Shown here piece by piece: positions 1 through 5,101 of a stretch of 5,650 bases of DNA. This DNA is from Clostridia bacterium (GTDB taxonomy: Bacteria; Bacillota_A; Clostridia; Christensenellales; UBA1242), in the NCBI GenBank assembly GCA_017938565.1, contig JAGBBI010000051.1, positions 1 through 5,650 of the forward strand. The letters run 5' to 3'. Made by a program: the position numbers and the translations under genes. Below the pieces are notes generated by a model. The model searched no databases. It was not told where the DNA came from and saw only the letters and a list, made by a program, of their open reading frames with translations. How positions within the stretch are numbered: position 1 is the stretch's first letter; every line of letters starts with the position of its first letter.

Positions 1-4
1 GGAA

Positions 5-32
5 TGTCAATAAAATCATAGTTTTATTGTCA
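5..32. repeat. Short AT-rich inverted repeat at window edge
   Basis: CAATAAAA at 8-15 pairs with TTTTATTG at 22-29 around a 6-base loop, and TG/CA at 5-6 and 31-32 extends the arms past one mismatch. No T-tract follows on the plus strand. On the minus strand the hairpin lies beyond the terminator at 63-97. It could be a weak hairpin or a protein-binding site; the window edge hides its context. Confidence 0.4.
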
Positions 33-62
33 AAAACGCTGGAATTGCAAGGCTTTCGGCGT

Positions 63-97
63 AAAAAAAGACCCTGCAAGATTTCTCTTGCAAGGTC
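63..97 (-). terminator. Strong intrinsic terminator (minus strand)
   Basis: The stem pairs GACC (70-73) with GGTC (94-97) and TGCAAGA (75-81) with TCTTGCA (86-92), with one mismatch and a 4-base loop. On the minus strand it is followed at once by seven T (A at 63-69), a textbook Rho-independent terminator. On the plus strand a shorter T run (100-104) follows, so it may also stop transcripts entering from the left. It ends the small RNA unit that starts near 160 and would also stop read-through from the gene at 214-546. Confidence 0.85.
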
Positions 98-160
98 AAT
101 TTTTCTATTGTGGTTTTTCTATCGGGTTTTGCCCCGAATCATAGAATAACCAACCTTGCA
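63..160 (-). ncRNA. Candidate small RNA of about 97 nt
   Basis: A complete small transcription unit lies downstream of the 214-546 gene: a consensus promoter at 167-195, a start expected near 158-161, and an intrinsic terminator ending at 63. The predicted transcript has no reading frame with a ribosome binding site. It can form an upstream hairpin, with TCGGG (122-126) against CCCGA (133-137) extended by TTCTAT (117-122) against ATAGAA (141-146), one base being shared between the two stems, and then the terminator hairpin. TTGCAAGG recurs at 45-52, 88-95 and 156-163. The last copy is at the predicted 5' end and could compete for the terminator arm. I do not recognise the RNA family. It could be a trans-acting regulator, an antisense control RNA of the element, or a by-product transcript. 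Confidence 0.6.
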
Positions 161-166
161 AGGATG

Positions 167-195
167 ATTATACCACAATTAAAACGCTTTTTCAA
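167..195 (-). promoter_or_regulatory. Sigma-A promoter of the small RNA
   Basis: On the minus strand TTGAAA (195-190) and TATAAT (172-167) are separated by exactly 17 bases, a near-perfect vegetative promoter. It lies just after the stop codon of the 214-546 gene and points away from it, so it serves the small RNA. ATTGTGGT/ACCACAAT arms at 107-114 and 172-179 flank the RNA 5' region, the right arm touching the -10 box, which could be an operator. Confidence 0.75.
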
Positions 196-213
196 TAAGT
201 TTAAGAAACATTT

Positions 214-546
214 CTAAATCTGCGCTAAAATCTCATTTGTGTAACTATGTAGTTTCTTCACGCCGTAATTATGCTTGTACCTCTTGGCTAACTTGGTAAA
301 ATTCCGTAAGCCAAAATAACTACATCCTTTAAAAACACATCTTCCGTTTTCGTAAATGTGGAATTTCTCAAATGAATATATTTCGCCCCAGTCCATTTCT
401 TTGCGACCTGTTTTTTCGTCAACAGGCTCTATATCCACAGAATAACCCCATTTGCCTAATTGCCAGATGTTTGCCCTTGCTTCTCTTTTCAAATCACTTA
501 ATACTTGACGTTTAATTTGTTTGTGTTTTCTTGTTTCTTCTTTCAT
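214..546 (-). CDS. Hypothetical protein, 110 residues
   Basis: I do not recognise this protein. The N-terminal third (residues 1-27) is very basic and likely helical (KEETRKHKQIKRQ and following). The rest is mixed, with aromatic residues and acidic patches (DIEPVDEKTG, MDWGEIYSFEKF), and looks like a small soluble alpha/beta domain. No signal peptide or membrane segment is visible. The ATG at 546 is the first possible start because a stop codon precedes it directly in frame. The best Shine-Dalgarno, AAAGG at 560-564, is 13 bases upstream, longer than ideal. The gene follows the repeat-rich gap 547-797 and has no clear promoter of its own there. It could bind the nearby repeats through its basic N-terminus, but that is only inference. 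Confidence 0.65.
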   Translation of the reverse strand: MKEETRKHKQIKRQVLSDLKREARANIWQLGKWGYSVDIEPVDEKTGRKEMDWGEIYSFEKFHIYENGRCVFKGCSYFGLRNFTKLAKRYKHNYGVKKLHSYTNEILAQI

Positions 547-587
547 TTAATAGCATTTTCCTTTCACTCTCAACAAAAAATATTCTC

Positions 588-660
588 ACCGAACACCGAA
601 AACCAACAGCAGAAATCCTCTATTTTAGGGAAGAAAATCGTCCCACCGAAAATTACCGAA
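588..660. repeat. Four ACCGAA direct repeats
   Basis: ACCGAA occurs at 588-593, 595-600, 645-650 and 655-660, as two closely spaced pairs in the same orientation. The units are short, so chance is possible, but the paired layout beside two large inverted repeats resembles iterons or regulator half-sites. Confidence 0.4.
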
Positions 661-671
661 AGTGAGGATTA

Positions 672-733
672 CGTATATATTGTGGCATTCAAATATGGAT
701 ATGCAGTCTCTTATTATTGCCACAATAGATACG
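672..733. repeat. 16-bp inverted repeat, 30-bp spacer
   Basis: CGTATATATTGTGGCA (672-687) is matched by TGCCACAATAGATACG (718-733), a 16-bp inverted repeat with one mismatch. The spacer 688-717 is AT-rich. No T-tract follows on either strand, so it is not a standard terminator. The core TCTATTGTGG also occurs at 104-113, near the small RNA. Likely a protein-binding or origin-type structure. Confidence 0.65.
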
Positions 734-735
734 CC

Positions 736-796
736 TTCGTAAGGGGGGATATTTTCTATATAATACTTCTTTATAGAGAATTACCCCCCTTATGAA
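736..796. repeat. 25-bp inverted repeat with G6/C6 arms
   Basis: The arms 736-760 and 772-796 match at 21 of 25 positions around an 11-base loop (761-771). Each holds a run of six G or six C inside TAAGGGGGG / CCCCCCTTA. It begins directly after the stop codon of the helicase-like gene and is 2 bases from the preceding inverted repeat. There is no U-tract, so it would be an atypical terminator; it could instead protect an mRNA 3' end or be an origin structure. Confidence 0.7.
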
Positions 797-797
797 G

Positions 798-2543
798 TTA
801 CTTCACTTTATATACACCTTGTTTTTTTGTTGTAAAACCATTCAAGATACCTGTTTTCTTCAAGTCTTTAAATTGTGATTCATTGATATTGCATTCCGAC
901 ATTATATCAGCACGTTTAAAGATTCTACCTTCTGGTTGTTTTCTAATCCATTCTTCAAACTTTTGTACTGTGGTTTTATTCTGCGTTTTTCGTTCCTTCG
1001 CTTTCAGTAATTTAAACTGTACAGGAGTCTCAATGTATCTAACAGTAGCACCGAATGATTTATACCTTGCTTTAATCATATCCAGTAGTGGTCGGTAAGC
1101 CTCAAATATCCTGCTACGTTCATCTACATTACATACAAGGGTATATGTACAGTTCTCCTTATTATCCTTATTTCTAATTTTGCATCGGTATAGATTCTGT
1201 TCAATATCAGCCAATATCAATCGACAGCGAATATCGTCTATGGTTTCCTTGTCGTATATTCTGTTATTAAATCCTGTGTTACGGTTGTTAAACTGTCCGA
1301 TTGCATTAGCATACAGCATATAGGTTAAATCAGGGTATCTATTCAATCCAACTTGGCATATATGACAAACTTCTCGATATTGGTTAGTACCTTTAATATT
1401 GCCGAACCAGTTGACATTATCAAATAAATCTTTGAATTTATCCGCTATCCCCTTATAGGTAAAGACCGTGTTAATATTCTGCGGTTGGGATTTGATATAT
1501 TCTATAATGCTTTCAATTAAAGAATCTATCTTTTCTCCGCTTTTGGTTAATCTATCCTTGCTTGTATTCACATTAACAATGTTTATAGTTAAACAACGGA
1601 GGTCAGGCTGGAACTGGTGACAATCAACCTTTTCCACACAGTTCAGGTCGTATTCCGGGGACATATCAGATGTCCCATCCAGAACAAAAACGGCTGCATC
1701 CGTTGCGGTTAATTTATCTATGTTATTTATAAGTACAGTAAAATAATTGTCGTATGAATTACCGGAGTTTTTATATTTTGCCTTTTGACTGGTAATAACT
1801 CCTTCTGTCATCAACTGCTTTACAGCATCTATGATTTTTGTAATACCAGCACTATACCTTCTTAATTGCGGCTTGTATTTTCCGATAAGAGAGAAAAAAA
1901 CCTCCGCCGTCTTTACATCCGCAAAAGCAGAAAAATTAAAATATTCTTCTCTTTTATAATCTGTGTTAAGTGCTTCATTTTCTTTTAGTGCCGTTTGCAA
2001 TGCTGTGCTAATCGTTTCCCACCCACTTACCAATAACGCTTTGTCACTCTGATTAACGGTATCGTCTAATCCTTCCTTTAATGCGCTGTCAACGTTATTA
2101 AGGGCTTCTATGGTTAATTTATATGTGACGAAAATATAGGGTTTTTCATCAAATACAATTTTCTTGCGAGTGGCGGTAAAATGCTTTATCTCATCTATAG
2201 ACAAATCAAAGTATCGCTGCGTACACATTAACACAATCGGTTTGCTGTGCAAAACCTTCACCTCAGTTGCAATCGTGCTACTGTTCAAAATAGAAATCCG
2301 GTTTATATTACGCTGGATATATTCCGTTAATTGCTCATCTTGCGCAGCGGTATAACTGTTAAGACGTTCAACTTCATCAGTAACTACAATTAGTCCGTAA
2401 TTCTTATTGAGTGCATCAGATATTAAGTATTTGATGTATTCCGATTTTCCAACACCACAAGGGAGCGGGAACACCTTCAACGTTTCGGCACAAGAAACGC
2501 CGTTAATATGTTTATCAAGAAATCTTCTTAAACTTTTATTCAA
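798..2543 (-). CDS. P-loop helicase-like ATPase with C-terminal winged helix
   Basis: This 581-residue protein resembles superfamily 2-type helicases of plasmids and phages. Visible motifs are a Walker A (PLPCGVGKS, residues 26-34), a motif Ia-like strand (LIVVTDEVERLN, 51-62), a Walker B/DE box (KIVFDEKP, 128-135), VFVLDGTSDM (285-294), a motif IV-like TVFTYKGIADKF (359-370), and a motif V/VI-like stretch (WFGNIKGTNQYRE, then QVGLNRYP, 379-404). The C-terminus (about 525-581) looks like a winged helix that could bind DNA. No primase or nuclease domain is obvious. A role in replication or DNA processing of the element is inferred. GGAGG lies 11 bases before the ATG. It is the last gene of the 4121-to-798 group, 40 bases after the HNH-type gene, and is followed by the inverted repeats at 672-796. 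A DEAD/DEAH-family ATPase with another role is possible. Confidence 0.75.
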   Translation of the reverse strand: MNKSLRRFLDKHINGVSCAETLKVFPLPCGVGKSEYIKYLISDALNKNYGLIVVTDEVERLNSYTAAQDEQLTEYIQRNINRISILNSSTIATEVKVLHSKPIVLMCTQRYFDLSIDEIKHFTATRKKIVFDEKPYIFVTYKLTIEALNNVDSALKEGLDDTVNQSDKALLVSGWETISTALQTALKENEALNTDYKREEYFNFSAFADVKTAEVFFSLIGKYKPQLRRYSAGITKIIDAVKQLMTEGVITSQKAKYKNSGNSYDNYFTVLINNIDKLTATDAAVFVLDGTSDMSPEYDLNCVEKVDCHQFQPDLRCLTINIVNVNTSKDRLTKSGEKIDSLIESIIEYIKSQPQNINTVFTYKGIADKFKDLFDNVNWFGNIKGTNQYREVCHICQVGLNRYPDLTYMLYANAIGQFNNRNTGFNNRIYDKETIDDIRCRLILADIEQNLYRCKIRNKDNKENCTYTLVCNVDERSRIFEAYRPLLDMIKARYKSFGATVRYIETPVQFKLLKAKERKTQNKTTVQKFEEWIRKQPEGRIFKRADIMSECNINESQFKDLKKTGILNGFTTKKQGVYKVK

Positions 2544-2583
2544 GTGTTTTCCTCCGTTTGACTAATATTATTATAAATAACCG

Positions 2584-3429
2584 TCACGCCCCTTCATTGG
2601 TTTTTCTTGGCTCCGCACTTTCACGGAATATACTTTTTACGGGTATTTCTTTCTTATTATCGTATGCTTTTTTTCCTCTTGCATCGACCCAAATATAATA
2701 TGAGAAGTTGTCATCCGCTTCAAAATCCGGGTGAGGAATTTTAAAAAGTTCTTTTGAATACTTTTTCCTTATATCTTTTACCATTTGCCAATACTCCTTC
2801 TTTTTGCCATCATCCCACAACTGATGTAATTTTTGATGTTGATTCAATTCTTTCCCATTTTCATAATAGACAATTCGTGTATCTACAATCAGTAAATCTT
2901 CTGGCTTGTTTCTTTGCTTTCCTTCTTCTCCAATATAAATATGGTGAACATCGTAATATGATTTTTCAAGAAATTCTGCACTTGTTTTGCAACCAAACAG
3001 CAGATAATAACAAGCGGCGGCAACCAATCTATGGTGGTACTCGTTTTTTTCTATTGTGTCTTTCATTATAATAACCTGAATGTATCCATCTGTTTTTCTC
3101 GGTTCGTTAATAAGTTCTTCTCCGGTTGTCATATTAAATAATCTTCCTTCGCTCGTTGAAAAATACTTATAATCAAAACCTGTCAACGGATAAAACGCCT
3201 CTTTCACCATAGGAGCGACACTATCCCACACAATATCTTTTCGCTTTTCCGGGTGGGAGGCAACATACTTTTTAACATCAATCAGATTAACGTATATATT
3301 GCCATCATCCTCTTGGTATTGAATCCTTTTTTTGCGGTATAACGCATAAATCCGAGGATATGTAGAATTCGTTATTTTAGCCGCCTCGGAAATAGATACA
3401 AAGGTTTCCTTAACATTTTCTTTTTTCAT
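2584..3429 (-). CDS. HTH protein with HNH-type endonuclease-like region
   Basis: This 281-residue protein starts with a MerR/excisionase-like helix-turn-helix (about 10-57: VSISEAAKITNSTYPRIYAL, then a YVNLIDVKKYV wing-like end). Next comes a NUMOD4/HNH-like part: DYKYFSTSEGRLFN (86-99), DGYIQVIIM (114-122), YHHRLVAAACYY (131-142), then YDVHHIYIGEEGKQRNKPEDLL (159-180). H162/H163 and N174 fit the first HNH positions; H198 or H202 could be the last, but the spacing is not canonical, so activity is uncertain. The C-terminal 60 residues are not recognised. It may be a homing-type or self-serving nuclease, or a DNA-binding regulator that kept an HNH fold. The Shine-Dalgarno is weak and far (GGGAG at 3443-3447, 13 bases from the ATG) and lies at the edge of a small hairpin, so translation may be coupled or restrained. 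It sits between the 3507-4121 gene and the helicase-like gene, probably in one transcript. Confidence 0.7.
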   Translation of the reverse strand: MKKENVKETFVSISEAAKITNSTYPRIYALYRKKRIQYQEDDGNIYVNLIDVKKYVASHPEKRKDIVWDSVAPMVKEAFYPLTGFDYKYFSTSEGRLFNMTTGEELINEPRKTDGYIQVIIMKDTIEKNEYHHRLVAAACYYLLFGCKTSAEFLEKSYYDVHHIYIGEEGKQRNKPEDLLIVDTRIVYYENGKELNQHQKLHQLWDDGKKKEYWQMVKDIRKKYSKELFKIPHPDFEADDNFSYYIWVDARGKKAYDNKKEIPVKSIFRESAEPRKTNEGA

Positions 3430-3442
3430 TTAATCACACTTT

Positions 3443-3462
3443 CTCCCGTTTAGGCTGACGGG
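3443..3462 (-). promoter_or_regulatory. Hairpin beside the HNH-gene ribosome binding site
   Basis: CCCGT (3445-3449) pairs with ACGGG (3458-3462) around an 8-base loop, covering part of the only Shine-Dalgarno-like stretch (GGGAG on the minus strand, 3447-3443) before the ATG at 3429. The loop and one stem edge carry CAGCCTAAAC on the minus strand, complementary to GTTTAGGCTG in the upstream leader (4278-4269). The stem is short and its function is inferred. Confidence 0.35.
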
Positions 3463-3506
3463 GCAGCATAATTTTCCCTCTAAACATCTGTAGTCGAATG
3501 TTCATT

Positions 3507-4121
3507 TTAGCAGTAAGAATAATCCAACTCTTGAACTTGCCGTGTGCATTCTTCGGCATACTTGGGATATGCCGCTGCAATCTTTTCCATAATGGCTTTT
3601 TTATATGAAATATAAACCTCGCTTTTCCCCGTTTTCCCTTTCATAGTATGCAAACCAGCATCATAGCGAACAAGATTATGTCTGATATAATTAACAATCC
3701 AACGCTGCAAGGTGTACGGGTCAACACTTGATTTGTAAATTTTTTCGTCATATTTTCCGTGGAAGTCGTACCAATCATTTTTCGCTGCTATTGTTTGGTT
3801 TATGAGTTCTGCATCATCAATGATTATAACTGTAATACTATTAGCAAATGCTCTCATATTTTCCGCTAAAATCTCTGTTTTAGTTTCCGTTGCTTTCTTG
3901 GCTGACATTTTCCGTTTAGCGGCTTTTTCAAGTGCTTGCTGGTATTCTTCGCTTTCCATCGCTTCCAAAACGTCCTGCTCCCTATATAACCTCATAGGGG
4001 CAGCCTTGCGATAATGGGGATTTGCTACAAGTTCAGGTTCAGGTAATAACGCTGCAACCATCGCCTTCGTCCATCCTATAGAAATCACAGTTGATAAAGT
4101 AATCATTTTTGATTTATTCAT
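3507..4121 (-). CDS. Conserved-type mobile-element protein, unknown function, 204 residues
   Basis: I recall similar proteins from Gram-positive plasmids and integrative elements but know no function. The N-terminus (about 1-55: MITLSTVISIGWTKAMVAALLPEPE, NPHYRKAAPMRLYREQDVLEAM) looks like a helix-turn-helix/MerR-like DNA-binding fold. A basic helical stretch follows (57-85, KAAKRKMSAKKA). The C-terminal domain has a motif-like core, WYDFHGKYDEKIY (117-129), TLQRWIVNYIRHNLVRYDAGL (137-157) and YPKYAEEC (185-192). No signal or membrane segment is seen. AAAGGAG lies 10 bases before the ATG, a good ribosome binding site. It is the first gene of the group reading to 798 and is preceded by the long structured leader, so its expression is likely set by that leader. 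A DNA-binding role is inference. Confidence 0.75.
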   Translation of the reverse strand: MNKSKMITLSTVISIGWTKAMVAALLPEPELVANPHYRKAAPMRLYREQDVLEAMESEEYQQALEKAAKRKMSAKKATETKTEILAENMRAFANSITVIIIDDAELINQTIAAKNDWYDFHGKYDEKIYKSSVDPYTLQRWIVNYIRHNLVRYDAGLHTMKGKTGKSEVYISYKKAIMEKIAAAYPKYAEECTRQVQELDYSYC

Positions 4122-4157
4122 AGTCTTTTTTCTCCTTTAATTTGTAATAAGTAAAAC

Positions 4158-4274
4158 AAAAAGGCTGCGCTTTGCGAACAAAAGGTGCAACTTTCAAGCC
4201 TGAATCTATTTCAAATCAGACTTATAATTGCTTTAGCCAATTATGGCTAACCCTATGTTCAATCAGCACAGCCT
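4158..4274 (-). ncRNA. Structured multi-stem leader ending in a terminator-like tract
   Basis: On the minus strand a closing stem of 10 pairs joins AGGCTGTGCT (4274-4265) to AGCGCAGCCT (4171-4162). Inside are TTAGCCA/TGGCTAA (4233-4239 with 4244-4250), AAGTCTGA/TCAGGCTT (4223-4216 with 4203-4196) and TTGC/GCAA (4190-4187 with 4175-4172). One pair in the closing stem (4168 with 4268) and one in the AAGTCTGA stem (4199 with 4220) are G-U on the minus RNA but C-A mismatches on the plus strand, so the structure is specific to minus-strand RNA. The closing stem runs into TTTT-G-TTTT. It lies 36 bases before the 4121 start codon, within a leader of about 218 nt, which suggests an attenuator. It matches no riboswitch consensus I know. 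Confidence 0.65.
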
Positions 4275-4345
4275 AAACATTTGTTAATGTAGGAAATCGC
4301 CCCGCTTATTGCGGTAAGATTGACATACAATATTCATTTTCAAAT

Positions 4346-4375
4346 ATCGTACCACGCTGATTATGTTTCTGTCAA
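4346..4375 (-). promoter_or_regulatory. Extended -10 promoter for the 4121-to-798 gene group
   Basis: On the minus strand TTGACA (4375-4370) is followed after 18 bases by TACGAT (4351-4346), with a TGG extended -10 element directly before it. The transcript would start near 4339 and pass a GC hairpin (4302-4314) and the multi-stem leader before the gene at 4121. The spacer is one arm of the long inverted repeat 4351-4455, so a binding protein or DNA structure there would control it. Confidence 0.65.
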
Positions 4376-4455
4376 TATATTTTCGGCAAGTTCTACATAG
4401 CATACAAAAAATGTAATACTTGCAGTTTGACAAAATTGAACATAATCACGGTGGT
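4351..4455. repeat. Nested imperfect inverted repeat, about 105 bp
   Basis: ACCACGCTGATTATGTT (4351-4367) matches AACATAATCACGGTGGT (4439-4455) at 15 of 17 positions. Inside, in nested order, are GTCAA/TTGAC (4371-4375, 4427-4431), GCAAGT/ACTTGC (4386-4391, 4418-4423) and TACAT/ATGTA (4394-4398, 4411-4415). The whole can fold as one long interrupted hairpin. No T-tract follows. It overlaps the promoter above and the end of the short ORF at 4446-4481. Confidence 0.7.
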
Positions 4456-4481
4456 TTATAGATTCTGTTATTTGCTCTCAT
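4446..4481 (-). CDS. Possible 11-residue leader peptide
   Basis: On the minus strand an ATG at 4481-4479 opens a frame of 11 codons (MRANNRIYKPP) ending in TGA at 4448-4446. GAAAGG (4495-4490) sits 8 bases upstream, a well-placed Shine-Dalgarno. The Shine-Dalgarno is in the loop, and the first two bases of the ATG are in the stem, of a hairpin formed by 4474-4488 and 4506-4521; that hairpin competes with the long upstream stem. The end RIYKPP, two prolines before the stop, is the kind of sequence on which ribosomes can pause, but pausing is inference. It could be a regulatory leader peptide, or a chance frame with a good binding site. Confidence 0.4.
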   Translation of the reverse strand: MRANNRIYKPP

Positions 4482-4657
4482 AGGTTTTTCCTTTCAAATC
4501 AAAATAAAACCTATTAAGAGCGTACAATAACACCTCTACCCATCGTCTCTATGATTACAAAGAATCATCGTATCAGCCGTTAGCACCTTGCCTTCCGGTA
4601 GGTTGCTGTACAGTCAACGGGGCTGTCCCTCGTGTACTCCTAATAGGTTTTACTTTA
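4474..4657 (-). promoter_or_regulatory. Riboswitch-like RNA element with two exclusive stems
   Basis: In minus-strand RNA, 4657-4636 pairs with 4521-4500 over 22 consecutive pairs, four of them G-U (4657-4500, 4653-4504, 4640-4517, 4636-4521) that would be A-C mismatches on the other strand. The stem closes a domain of about 114 nt with a hairpin at 4574-4625 (CAGCC/GGCTG, GTT/AAC, AGC/GCT, ACCT/AGGT, then CC-GGAA-GG with a GNRA tetraloop) and a second at 4551-4568 (ATGATT/AATCAT). The 3' strand of the closing stem (4506-4521) can instead pair with 4474-4488 in a 14-pair hairpin that holds the start site of the short ORF. That is a two-state switch layout. No known class was recognised: c-di-GMP-I, lysine, T-box, cobalamin and ZTP hallmarks are absent. 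Confidence 0.65.
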
Positions 4658-4673
4658 TTAAATTTGTTTATGG

Positions 4674-5078
4674 TTATTTATATACCCCGGCTAATCGTAG
4701 CGACAACAATGCCAACGATACAGCACCGATGATAATTAAAAGTCTTTCAAATATCCCGCCTTCGATGATAAAAGCAAGCACCAAACCACCAACGCAGGAA
4801 ATAATAGATATACAGATTAAGAGTAATTGAGAAATGATTGACTCTGCCGGTGTATGCGTTCCGCTTGGTTGTTGGTTTTCGTCCGTGTTCGGCAAGTCAG
4901 CGGGTATATAACAACTGCTTTTCGGCTTGCTTTGTTGCTTTGCTGCGTTTCGGTTCATTTCTTCTATATGCGCATCTCGAAACGCTGTTTCCCAAGCATT
5001 CAGTTTTCCATCCTTATTTCCGTCAAACATCTTATCTGTGAATGTGGGAAAAGGATGTTTCCAACTACTGTTTTTCAT
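4674..5078 (-). CDS. Small membrane protein with an EF-hand loop
   Basis: This 134-residue protein has a canonical EF-hand loop near its N-terminus (D19-G-N21-K-D23-G24-K-L26 to E30, the DxNxDGxLxxxE pattern), a polar linker (about 40-80, rich in N, Q, P, S), and two hydrophobic segments near the C-terminus (about 82-105 and 109-130). There is no signal peptide, so it is probably membrane-anchored through the C-terminal hairpin. The EF-hand predicts calcium or another divalent ion, but a single unpaired loop can also be structural. AAGGAGG lies 6 bases before the ATG. It begins 23 bases after the XRE regulator gene and shares its transcript. I know no named family for this layout. A role in sensing, or in membrane contact of the element, is speculation. 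Confidence 0.7.
   Translation of the reverse strand: MKNSSWKHPFPTFTDKMFDGNKDGKLNAWETAFRDAHIEEMNRNAAKQQSKPKSSCYIPADLPNTDENQQPSGTHTPAESIISQLLLICISIISCVGGLVLAFIIEGGIFERLLIIIGAVSLALLSLRLAGVYK
4677..4706 (-). promoter_or_regulatory. Candidate promoter for the riboswitch-like element
   Basis: On the minus strand TTGTCG (4706-4701) is followed by TATAAA (4682-4677, 18-base spacer) or TATATA (4684-4679, 16-base spacer). It overlaps the end of the EF-hand protein gene. Transcription would begin near 4670, about 13 bases before the 22-pair stem, where a leader-type RNA would start. The -35 box is only moderately good. Confidence 0.4.
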
Positions 5079-5101
5079 TGCTCCCCTCCTTCGCTTTTCG
5101 G

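Noticed and set aside
505..795. 96-residue plus-strand frame across the repeat-rich gap
   Set aside because: It lacks a ribosome binding site, starts inside the minus-strand 214-546 gene and runs through the inverted repeats; its composition looks like read-through of non-coding DNA.
736..796. Ordinary terminator for the helicase-like gene
   Set aside because: There is no U-tract on the minus strand after the hairpin, so a normal intrinsic terminator is unlikely.
4158..4274. tRNA-like cloverleaf
   Set aside because: The closing stem has 10 pairs, there is no T-loop consensus and no anticodon arm of proper length.
4574..4625. Resemblance of the CC-GGAA-GG hairpin to the SRP RNA domain IV tip
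   Set aside because: Only the tetraloop fits; the conserved symmetric internal loop and the rest of the SRP RNA are missing.
4500..4657. Possible c-di-GMP-I or other known riboswitch
   Set aside because: Checked by eye for c-di-GMP-I, lysine, T-box, cobalamin, ZTP and guanidine-I conserved blocks; none present. A covariance search could still overturn this.
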